Source: Pseudomonas graminis | Lineage (GTDB): Bacteria > Pseudomonadota > Gammaproteobacteria > Pseudomonadales > Pseudomonadaceae | Direction: 5' to 3' | Length of the DNA: 64,000 nucleotides | NCBI RefSeq assembly: GCF_013201545.1 | Contig: NZ_CP053746.1 | Location: forward strand, 3,486,501 to 3,550,500 | In this document: positions 57,651-64,000 of the stretch, in pieces | How positions within the stretch are numbered: the first letter of the stretch is position 1 | Layout: every line of letters begins with the position of its first letter | Translations under genes and position numbers: made by a program | Notes under the pieces: model-generated | Seen by the model: the letters and a program-made list of their open reading frames with translations, nothing else | The model's database searches: none | What the model was told of the DNA's origin: nothing

Positions 57651-58799
57651 GTGGCGGCGCTTCCTTACTGGCGGCTCGCCAGCTTCTACCTCTTTTATTT
57701 CGCCCTGCTTGGGGCCACGGCGCCTTACATGGCGCTGTATTTCAGCCATCTGGGTTTTTCCGCCGCGCGTATCGGCGAACTGGTCGCGATCCCGATGCTG
57801 ATGCGCTGCGTCGCACCCAACGTCTGGGGCTGGCTCGGCGATTACACCGGCCGACGTCTGGCCATCGTGCGTTTTGGCGCCCTCTGCGGACTGGCCTGTT
57901 TCAGCCTGATTCTCGTCGACACGTCCTACGCCTGGGTGGCGATGGTCATGGCGCTCTATGCGTTTTTCTGGCACGCGGTGCTGCCGCAGTTTGAAGTCAT
58001 CACGCTGACGCATTTGCAGGGCCAGACTTCACGCTACAGCCAGATCCGGCTGTGGGGATCGATTGGTTTCATCCTCTCGGTGGTCGTGCTGGGCCGGATG
58101 CTGGAGTGGTTCAGCCTGGATGACTACCCGCAATTGCTGCTGGTTATTCTGATCGGCATTGTCGCCAGCAGTTGGTGGGTGCCGAATGCTCAGCCGGTTG
58201 CCTCTGGCGTTCGGGTCGCGGGCGACGGGTTTCTCAGGCAACTGATCAGGCCGGGGGTGCTGGCGTTTTATGTCAGCGTCGCGTTGATACAGCTGAGCCA
58301 CGGGCCGTATAACACCTTTCTCACGCTGCACCTGGAACACCTCGGTTACACCCGCGGCATGATTGGCCTGCTGTGGGCGCTGGGGGTGATCGCCGAGGTG
58401 TTGATGTTCATGCTGATGAGCCGTGTGTTGCAACGGTTCAGCGTCCGGCAGGTGCTGATGACCAGTTTCGTGATCGCCGCCTTGCGCTGGCTTTTGCTGG
58501 GTAATCTGGCCGATCATCTGGCGATTCTGATCGTTGCCCAACTGATGCACGCGGCCACGTTCGGCAGTTTCCATGCCTCGGCCGTGCATTTCGTGCAACG
58601 CAGCTTCGGCCCGCGCCAGCAGGGGCAGGGTCAGGCGTTGTACGCCGCCCTTTCCGGCACCGGCGGGGCAATGGGCGCTTTGTATGCCGGGTACAGCTGG
58701 AACGCGCTGGGCGCCAGTTGGACCTTTGCCATTGCGAGTCTGGCGGCCGTGGCCGCTGCTGTTCTGACCGCCACATGTATGAAAGAGGAGCGCGTATGA
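57651..58799 (+). CDS. MFS transporter, phenylpropionate (HcaT-like) family
   Basis: A 382-residue inner-membrane protein with about 12 helices, starting with GTG (VAALPYWRLASFYLFYF). It matches the PPP/HcaT group of nucleoside-H+ symporter-like MFS proteins by LLGATAPYMALYFSHLGFSA and SRYSQIRLWGSIGF. The stop overlaps the mtnB start, and similar MFS genes head the mtnB-mtnD-mtnC cluster in other Pseudomonas, so import of a methylthio compound is possible (inference). Confidence 0.85.
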   Translation: MAALPYWRLASFYLFYFALLGATAPYMALYFSHLGFSAARIGELVAIPMLMRCVAPNVWGWLGDYTGRRLAIVRFGALCGLACFSLILVDTSYAWVAMVMALYAFFWHAVLPQFEVITLTHLQGQTSRYSQIRLWGSIGFILSVVVLGRMLEWFSLDDYPQLLLVILIGIVASSWWVPNAQPVASGVRVAGDGFLRQLIRPGVLAFYVSVALIQLSHGPYNTFLTLHLEHLGYTRGMIGLLWALGVIAEVLMFMLMSRVLQRFSVRQVLMTSFVIAALRWLLLGNLADHLAILIVAQLMHAATFGSFHASAVHFVQRSFGPRQQGQGQALYAALSGTGGAMGALYAGYSWNALGASWTFAIASLAAVAAAVLTATCMKEERV

Positions 58800-59410
58800 G
58801 TCGCGAAGCACTGGCTCGGGAAATCATCGAAGCGGGGCAGTTTCTGTACGCCCGGGGCTGGTCGCCCGCCACCAGCAGCAATTATTCCGTGCGCCTGTCG
58901 CCGACCGAAGCGCTGCTGACCGTCTCCGGCAAGCACAAGGGTCAGTTGGGCATCGACGACGTGCTGGCCACCGACCTGGCCGGCAACAGCCTGGAACCGG
59001 GCAAAAAGCCGTCGGCTGAAACCCTGCTGCACACACAGCTTTATAGCTGCAAGCCGGGGGTGGGCGCTGTGCTGCACACCCATTCGGTCAACGCCACCGT
59101 CCTGTCCCGGCTCACTGCCGGTGATCATCTGGTGTTCGAGGACTACGAGCTGCAGAAGGCCTTCAGCGGAGTTTCCACCCACGAATCAAAAGTGGTGGTG
59201 CCGATTTTCGACAACGATCAGGACATCGCCCGGCTCGCCGCCAAGGTTCAGCCCTGGCTGGATCAACATCCTGACTGCGCCGGCTACCTGATTCGCGGTC
59301 ATGGTTTGTACACCTGGGGCGCGAAGATGAGCGACGCCTTGCGCCAGATCGAAGCCTTCGAATTCCTGTTCGAATGCGAGCTCAAGACGCTGTCCGTCCT
59401 CAACCGCTGA
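58796..59410 (+). CDS. mtnB: Methylthioribulose-1-phosphate dehydratase
   Basis: A 204-residue class II aldolase-fold enzyme in methionine salvage. It has the N-terminal RGWSPATSSNYSVRL, the zinc ligands in AVLHTHSVNATVLS and LIRGHGLYTWG, and E in PSAETLLHTQLY. It converts methylthioribulose-1-phosphate to diketo-methylthiopentyl-phosphate. The ATG overlaps the MFS stop (ATGA). It is followed by mtnD and mtnC. Confidence 0.95.
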   Translation: MSREALAREIIEAGQFLYARGWSPATSSNYSVRLSPTEALLTVSGKHKGQLGIDDVLATDLAGNSLEPGKKPSAETLLHTQLYSCKPGVGAVLHTHSVNATVLSRLTAGDHLVFEDYELQKAFSGVSTHESKVVVPIFDNDQDIARLAAKVQPWLDQHPDCAGYLIRGHGLYTWGAKMSDALRQIEAFEFLFECELKTLSVLNR

Positions 59411-59520
59411 TCCCTGTTCTACGCACCGATCAATGCACCCAGCGTTCCCCAATGCCTGAATCAACGCGTCGGATCGGCCCCAGAGCCGGCAGACGCGGAC
59501 TGAACCGAGGAAGCCCCGAA

Positions 59521-60066
59521 ATGAGCAGTCTGTCCGTTTACCACGTGTCATCCCCCGAGCTGCCCAACAAGGTCCTGACCCATCTGGAAGACATCGCCTC
59601 GACCCTGGCCGAGCATGGCGTTGGGTTCGACCGCTGGCAGGCGGCGACGCCGATCACCCCCGGCGCCAGTCAGGAGGAAGTGATCGCTGCCTACCGTACC
59701 CAGATCGACCGGCTGATGACCGAGCGCGGTTACGTGACCGTCGATGTGATCAGCCTCAACAGCGATCACCCGCAAAAAGCCGAGCTGCGCGCCAAGTTCC
59801 TTGACGAGCACCAGCATGGCGAAGATGAAGTGCGTTTCTTCGTCGCCGGCCGTGGGCTGTTTACGTTGCATATCGACGATTACGTTTACGCCGTGCTGTG
59901 CGAGAAAAACGACCTGATTTCAGTGCCGGCCGGCACCCGACACTGGTTCGACATGGGCGAGAATCCGCACTTCGTCGCCATTCGCCTGTTCAACAACCCG
60001 GAAGGCTGGGTCGCCAAGTTCACCGGCGAAAGCATCGCCAGCCAGTTCCCGCGTCTGGAAGACTGA
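59521..60066 (+). CDS. mtnD: Acireductone dioxygenase
   Basis: A 181-residue cupin that oxidises acireductone to the methionine precursor keto-acid (with iron). Metal ligands are H97, H99, E103 ([11 protein letters not shown]) and H141 (GTRHWFD). The ATG at 59521 follows GAGGAAGCCCCGAA. It is followed 5 bases later by mtnC. Confidence 0.95.
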   Translation: MSSLSVYHVSSPELPNKVLTHLEDIASTLAEHGVGFDRWQAATPITPGASQEEVIAAYRTQIDRLMTERGYVTVDVISLNSDHPQKAELRAKFLDEHQHGEDEVRFFVAGRGLFTLHIDDYVYAVLCEKNDLISVPAGTRHWFDMGENPHFVAIRLFNNPEGWVAKFTGESIASQFPRLED

Positions 60067-60071
60067 TCAAC

Positions 60072-60755
60072 ATGACCATCAAAGCGATCCTGACCGACAT
60101 CGAAGGCACCACCAGCGCGGTGAGCTTCGTCTTCGACGTGCTCTTTCCGTATGCCAAACAGCATTTGCCCGAGTTCGTTCGCGCGCATGCCGACGAACCC
60201 GACGTCGCCGCCCAGCTGCAGGCCGTGCGTCACGACAGCGGCGAACCTGACGCGAGTGTTGATCGCGTGGTCGAGATCCTGCTGCAATGGATCGCCGAAG
60301 ATCGCAAAGCCACACCGCTCAAGGCGTTGCAAGGCATGGTCTGGCAGCAGGGTTACCAGGCCGGGCAACTCAAGGGGCACGTTTACCCGGATGCGGTTGA
60401 AGCGTTGAAACGCTGGCATCAAGCGGGGTACGCGCTTTACGTCTACTCGTCGGGCTCGATCCAGGCGCAGAAGCTGATTTTTGGTTGCTCGGAGGCGGGC
60501 GATCTGTCCGAGCTGTTCAGCGGCTTCTTCGACACCACCTCCGGGCCCAAGCGCGAGGAGGCGTCCTATCGATCAATTGCATCGAGTATCGGCCTCCCGG
60601 CGCAGTCCGTTCTGTTCCTGTCCGATATCGTCGAAGAGCTCGATGCGGCGCAACTGGCTGGCATGGCCACCTGCGGGGTAGCGCGCGACGGTGGAAAGCT
60701 GAGCGGCCACCTCACCGTCAGCAGTTTTGCGTCGATCGAGCCCAGCGTTTTCTGA
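60072..60755 (+). CDS. mtnC: Enolase-phosphatase E1
   Basis: A 227-residue HAD-family enzyme that enolises and dephosphorylates diketo-methylthiopentane phosphate. Asp9 in [13 protein letters not shown] is the nucleophile, and the later motifs are [11 protein letters not shown] and [12 protein letters not shown]. Length is as in other gammaproteobacteria. A terminator follows 22 bases after the stop. Confidence 0.95.
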   Translation: MTIKAILTDIEGTTSAVSFVFDVLFPYAKQHLPEFVRAHADEPDVAAQLQAVRHDSGEPDASVDRVVEILLQWIAEDRKATPLKALQGMVWQQGYQAGQLKGHVYPDAVEALKRWHQAGYALYVYSSGSIQAQKLIFGCSEAGDLSELFSGFFDTTSGPKREEASYRSIASSIGLPAQSVLFLSDIVEELDAAQLAGMATCGVARDGGKLSGHLTVSSFASIEPSVF

Positions 60756-60777
60756 CGTTTCGGGCGTACTGCAAATG

Positions 60778-60814
60778 ACGGCTGATGTCTTTGACATTGG
60801 CCGTTTTTGTTTCT
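60778..60814 (+). terminator. Rho-independent terminator after mtnC
   Basis: ACGGCTGATGTC-TTT-GACATTGGCCGT, a 12-base imperfect stem with two mismatches, runs into TTTTGTTTCT. It closes the MFS-mtnB-mtnD-mtnC transcript. The 60815-61076 stretch after it is AT-richer and should contain the promoter of the LuxR gene. Confidence 0.75.
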
Positions 60815-61075
60815 AAATGCGGAAAACTGTAAGTAGGTTTTTGTTCTTTTGTGGGAAGTTGCTTGTTTCACGGTCAGGCATGCCTGTTTGTTTTCGACGC
60901 TGTGTTTAACCCATCTCGACTGTGTAACCCTTCGCCTGTCGGACCCTGACAGCTTTTGAATGCGCCGCGTGCGGTCGTGCTGACGACAGTACCTGGCGCT
61001 GTTTTCGAGCTGCCATGCATAAAAAATCCAAGGGGCATCAGGGCCGCGCATTTAGTTGTTTATACGGGAGGGGAA

Positions 61076-61792
61076 ATGAAAAACGTGCAGACAGGGACGC
61101 TGAGTCCGTTGATCCAACAAATGGTCAGCAGCATCACTGAACAGGATGGCGATGCGGCCATCGCCAACGCGCTTGACTGGCTGCGGGCCGAATGTCGCAG
61201 CGAGCGGGCCATGCTTTATCAGTATCGCAATGGCGTGCTGCTGAGCTGTATCACGTCGAACGTCGACAGTTACTGGAAGGATCTTTATTGCCAGGGACGC
61301 CTGATGATCGAAGACCCGGTCATCCGCTGCTACCGTCACACCATGGGCTTTCTGAATTGGGAAGAGGCGTTCAAGACGTACCCGCCCTCTGCGGCCTATA
61401 TGGCGGCGGTGGAGGACTGCGATCTTTTACCAGCGTTTTCCTACGGCTACAGCAGCCAGACCCGAGCCAATCAGGGCGTCATCACCATCTGCACGCTCAA
61501 CGGCATGGAGCGCCCGCTGTCCCACAACGATCGCTATCTGCTGACAAGTCTGGTGCCGATGCTTCATGTGGCAGGGAAGGGGCGTCAGTTGCAGACGCGG
61601 GCGCTGTCTCCAAAAGAGCTGGAGATTCTCAAATGGGCGCGGGAAGGCAAGACGGCGTGGGAGATCGGACTGATAAAAGAAGTCTCGGAGGCAACCGTCA
61701 AGCATCACTTCAAGAGCATCTACGCCAAGCTCGGGGTAACCAACCGCGCTCAGGCGGTGGGCGAGGCGTTGTGTCGGGGGATCATTCAGTAG
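61076..61792 (+). CDS. LuxR-type regulator with autoinducer-binding domain (solo)
   Basis: A 238-residue regulator. The N-terminal autoinducer domain keeps all the AHL-contact residues by spacing: W67, Y71, D80, P81, W95 and a Gly near 124 (TraR W57, Y61, D70, P71, W85, G113). The C-terminal LuxR helix-turn-helix is LSPKELEILKWAREGKTAWE and SEATVKHHFKSIYAKLGV. GGGAGGGG precedes the ATG at 61076; the longer frame to 60956 is not used. No luxI is nearby, so it probably responds to AHLs from elsewhere. Confidence 0.9.
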   Translation: MKNVQTGTLSPLIQQMVSSITEQDGDAAIANALDWLRAECRSERAMLYQYRNGVLLSCITSNVDSYWKDLYCQGRLMIEDPVIRCYRHTMGFLNWEEAFKTYPPSAAYMAAVEDCDLLPAFSYGYSSQTRANQGVITICTLNGMERPLSHNDRYLLTSLVPMLHVAGKGRQLQTRALSPKELEILKWAREGKTAWEIGLIKEVSEATVKHHFKSIYAKLGVTNRAQAVGEALCRGIIQ

Positions 61793-61844
61793 CACCTGAC
61801 TCGGTATCCGCCAGCGCTTGAGGTAAGCCTGGCAGAAAAAGCCT

Positions 61845-61877
61845 AAAAAAAAACCGCGATAGCATCAACTATCGCGG
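61845..61877 (-). terminator. Rho-independent terminator (leftward)
   Basis: CCGCGATAG-CATCAA-CTATCGCGG, a perfect 9-base stem. On the minus strand it is followed by a run of T residues (plus strand AAAAAAAA at 61846-61853), so it ends the DUF3509 transcript. It may also act on the LuxR transcript from the other side. Confidence 0.85.
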
Positions 61878-61898
61878 GAATCTACAAGGGATGCTTCG

Positions 61899-61967
61899 AT
61901 GAGAGTGAAACGTGTTGCTGCCGGAACGCTAGGTTGCGGCGTACTACTTATCGGGTGTGATAAGTAG
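61899..61967 (+). CDS. Possible 22-residue lipoprotein-like peptide
   Basis: ATGAGAGTGAAACG... encodes MRVKRVAAGTLGCGVLLIGC and DK, then stop. It has a basic start, a hydrophobic core and a lipobox-like LIGC, similar to tiny lysis or entericidin lipoproteins. AAGGG lies nine bases upstream. It overlaps the end of the DUF3509 gene on the other strand and follows a hairpin. It is short enough to be chance. Confidence 0.3.
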   Translation: MRVKRVAAGTLGCGVLLIGCDK

Positions 61968-62226
61968 GCAAGTCAAAGCGGTGCTGGCTTTGCAACATCG
62001 AGATAGCGGGCAGCTCACTGGCTTGAGCGGCCAGGTCGCGACGAATCGCGCTGATCACCCATTCCAGCTGCACGGGGGTGTGCAGTTGAGCGTAGGACAC
62101 GCAGCGGCGGATGTTGGTGCCTTCTTCGTTGCGCAGAGTCAACAGAACGCCACCGTCCGGACGCGGCTGGGTGGTGACTTCGAAATCGGAAAATACGGAT
62201 GCGAATTTTTCTTGGATGAAAGTCAT
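61948..62226 (-). CDS. DUF3509 family protein
   Basis: A 92-residue soluble protein starting MTFIQEKFASVFSDFEVTTQ, followed by RPDGGVLLTL and LEWVISAIRRDLAAQ, the features of DUF3509, a Pseudomonas-restricted family. The in-frame ATG at 62241 is an alternative. The 62227-62711 gap upstream is AT-rich for its first 100 bases (promoter candidate) and otherwise shows no supported gene. The function is unknown. Confidence 0.8.
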   Translation of the reverse strand: MTFIQEKFASVFSDFEVTTQPRPDGGVLLTLRNEEGTNIRRCVSYAQLHTPVQLEWVISAIRRDLAAQASELPAISMLQSQHRFDLPTYHTR

Positions 62227-62711
62227 GTCTAGAGGCTCCATTGCTCATGGGATAACAAGCTTGGAATGACTAGTGCAGTGACTGTGCCAGCTTTTGAGCT
62301 TAAATAAATATCAATTAAATCAACGGTTTACAGATTTCTGAAAAATATTGCCTCGTGCAATATGCATGAATGCCGCTCGTGCATCCTGCAATTTACCGGA
62401 GTGGGGAGTAGGGGATGGGTGTGGCGAGGGGAGCGCTTGCCCATTGCGGACATAACTGAGACAGCGGTATCCCGGATTTATTTCACTACGTTGCTGAAAT
62501 TTTCGCAGCACACCGTTGGCCGCCCCTATCGGTCTGATTGAAACCGCTGACTGGGCGCCCGAAACTGAAGCTGACATTGTGGATGCCCATTGTGCGGTGG
62601 CGCCATCAGTGGAACTAGACGCTTTGTCCAGGGCTCCTAGAGTGCCTGGCCTTAGATCGCCGCACCCGTTGATTGATCCCGCGCAATGCCTTGCGCTACT
62701 GGAGTTATGTA

Positions 62712-63248
62712 ATGTCTGAAGCCCCCAACACGCCCGGTTCTGCCACGCGCATGACAGACGAAGAAGCACTGGAGTTTGCCGAGCAGGTATTCGACCGGGC
62801 CCGTGCCGGCGACGCCCCGATGCTCGACCGGCTGCTGGAAAACGGCTTGACCCCCAACCTTCGTAATCACAAAGGCGACACGCTGTTGATGCTGGCCAGC
62901 TATCACGGTCATCAAGACGCCGTGCGTGTACTGCTCAAGCACAAGGCTGACCCCGAGTTGCGCAATGACAACGGTCAGAGCCCGATCGCAGGGGCTGCTT
63001 TCAAGGGCGATCTGGAAACCGTGAAGATCCTTGTCGAAGGCGGCGCAGATGTCGAAGGCGCATCGGCCGATGGTCGGACAGCATTGATGATGGCGGCGAT
63101 GTTCAACCGTACGGCCATCGTCGACTACCTGATCTCAAAGGGTGCCAATCCTCACATTCAGGATGCCAAGGGCGTTACTCCCTTGATGGCCGCGCAAACG
63201 ATGGGCGCGACCGAGACCGCCGAGCAGCTCACCCGTCTGGGGGCGTAA
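62712..63248 (+). CDS. Ankyrin-repeat protein
   Basis: A 178-residue protein with about four ankyrin repeats from residue 30: NHKGDTLLMLASYHGHQDAV, NDNGQSPIAGAAFKGDLETV, SADGRTALMMAAMFNRTAIV and DAKGVTPLMAAQTMGATETA. GGAG precedes the ATG at 62712. No signal peptide is seen, so it is probably cytoplasmic and used for protein contacts. In other Pseudomonas a similar gene (ankB) sits with a catalase; none is in view here. Confidence 0.88.
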   Translation: MSEAPNTPGSATRMTDEEALEFAEQVFDRARAGDAPMLDRLLENGLTPNLRNHKGDTLLMLASYHGHQDAVRVLLKHKADPELRNDNGQSPIAGAAFKGDLETVKILVEGGADVEGASADGRTALMMAAMFNRTAIVDYLISKGANPHIQDAKGVTPLMAAQTMGATETAEQLTRLGA

Positions 63249-63314
63249 GCGATAGAGGCGCGCAGCATTTCCAGCTATCCTGCGCGCCTGTTTCCTGCCC
63301 TCGGACGATCTGCC

Positions 63315-63839
63315 ATGAACGCTTCACTCATCGAATTCATCAGCAAGATCAGCTCCGGCTGCATGAGCGATGAAGAAATCGGAAAAATCGCCGACGAGGC
63401 CGCCCAGGCTTACGCCGACCCCGATGCATTCCTGACCGCCAATCCCGATATCAATTTTGACGACACGTTCCCGATCCCGCTGGGAGAGTGGGTTGTCATC
63501 GGCAGCCTCCCCGACACCGTCTTGCTTCAGGCCGATACCTATCCTGACCTGCTCACCGAGATCATGGCGTCGTTCGGCCCGAACGTTCCGTTCAATATCA
63601 AGCCCAAGCAACTGGTCAAGGCCGAGCCGCTGGTGGCGTTGAACCGCATTCAGGTGCAGCTTTCCAGCATGAACAAGGACATGGGCGGTTATGTGCTGAT
63701 GGACATCAGCGAGCCTCTGGACCATGTGTTGCAAACAGTGCTGGTCTACGGCACCGACGTTGAGCGGGTCATGGCCCTTGGCGTCGAGCTCGGGATATTG
63801 ATAGAGCCTGCGCTGGAGGCGCTCAAGGCGCAGATTTGA
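63315..63839 (+). CDS. Hypothetical protein, 174 residues
   Basis: A soluble, acidic protein starting MNASLIEFISKISSGCMSDE with alternating helix and strand character and no known motif. It has no signal peptide or membrane segment. It lies 66 bases after the ankyrin gene on the same strand. A conserved Pseudomonas gene is likely because codon use is normal and the frame is clean. Confidence 0.7.
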   Translation: MNASLIEFISKISSGCMSDEEIGKIADEAAQAYADPDAFLTANPDINFDDTFPIPLGEWVVIGSLPDTVLLQADTYPDLLTEIMASFGPNVPFNIKPKQLVKAEPLVALNRIQVQLSSMNKDMGGYVLMDISEPLDHVLQTVLVYGTDVERVMALGVELGILIEPALEALKAQI

Positions 63840-63948
63840 TCTTCGCCAGCGGCCTTTGCTGCGCCGCTAAATATCCCTGCCAACCCACGGAACCCTCATT
63901 GCAGGCCACCACTCTCAAGTGGGCAAGCCTTCAATAAGGAGCAACACC

Positions 63949-64000
63949 ATGGGTTCTACCTTCAACGGTCTGATTGGCCTCATTATTCTGGCGCTGGATA
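63949..64000 (+). CDS. Small membrane protein (5' part)
   Basis: MGSTFNGLIGLIILALD with TAAGGAGCAACACC before the ATG at 63949; the frame leaves the window. The start resembles small membrane proteins of the PLDc_N or superinfection-immunity type. Only 17 codons are visible, so the assignment is tentative. Confidence 0.6.
   Translation, partial: MGSTFNGLIGLIILALD

Noticed and set aside
62320..62769. Minus-strand frame before the ankyrin gene
   Set aside because: It overlaps the ankyrin start and its ribosome site, and the product is low complexity without a motif.

Overview
The window is typical Pseudomonas chromosome: GC-rich, packed genes, ATGA start/stop overlaps, Pseudomonas-type REP hairpins between genes, and Pseudomonas-style gene neighbourhoods (nic cluster, MFS-mtnB-mtnD-mtnC, 181-residue FolE with a GTG start). 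A perfect HrpL-type promoter (hrp box) at 38631-38659 points to a plant-associated strain of the syringae/fluorescens complex with an Hrp type III secretion system. I saw no rRNA, tRNA, CRISPR array or intact insertion sequence.

Layout. 1-6.2 kb: a sulfur/amino-acid uptake and catabolism operon (aminotransferase end, polar amino acid ABC transporter, cysteine-dioxygenase-type cupin, and a four-rhodanese plus PLP-lyase fusion). 6.2-7.0 kb: acetyltransferase-like protein and a 56-residue protein. 7.1-15.7 kb: MFS exporter, Ku and LigD (NHEJ repair), AraC regulator opposite an AhpD-like protein, a repeat-rich gap, and an aldo/keto reductase. 15.8-26.2 kb: nicotinate degradation cluster nicT-F-D-C / nicX-R-A-B, apparently without nicE and nicP. 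26.4-34.6 kb: TetR regulator, PssA, two oxidoreductases, an MscS channel with a cyclic-nucleotide-type domain, and a TonB receptor.

34.8-42.2 kb is accessory DNA. It holds a truncated SseB-domain gene, a lipoprotein, an unresolved 0.86 kb stretch, a candidate type III effector behind the hrp box, and an AT-richer pair (HNH-like zinc protein plus a DUF262-AlbA_2 fusion) that looks like a defence module. It ends at a LysR C-terminal remnant. 42.3-64 kb returns to core-type genes: LD-carboxypeptidase, HBM chemoreceptor, BenE-type transporter, MarR regulator with aminotransferase, GST, FolE, Smr, PrmB, AroC, the methionine salvage genes mtnB-D-C, a LuxR-type regulator with all AHL-contact residues but no luxI nearby, a DUF3509 protein and an ankyrin protein.

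The two best leads are the HrpL-controlled secreted protein (36834-38561) and the DUF262-AlbA_2/HNH-like pair (38917-41734). They are neighbours inside one apparent island.
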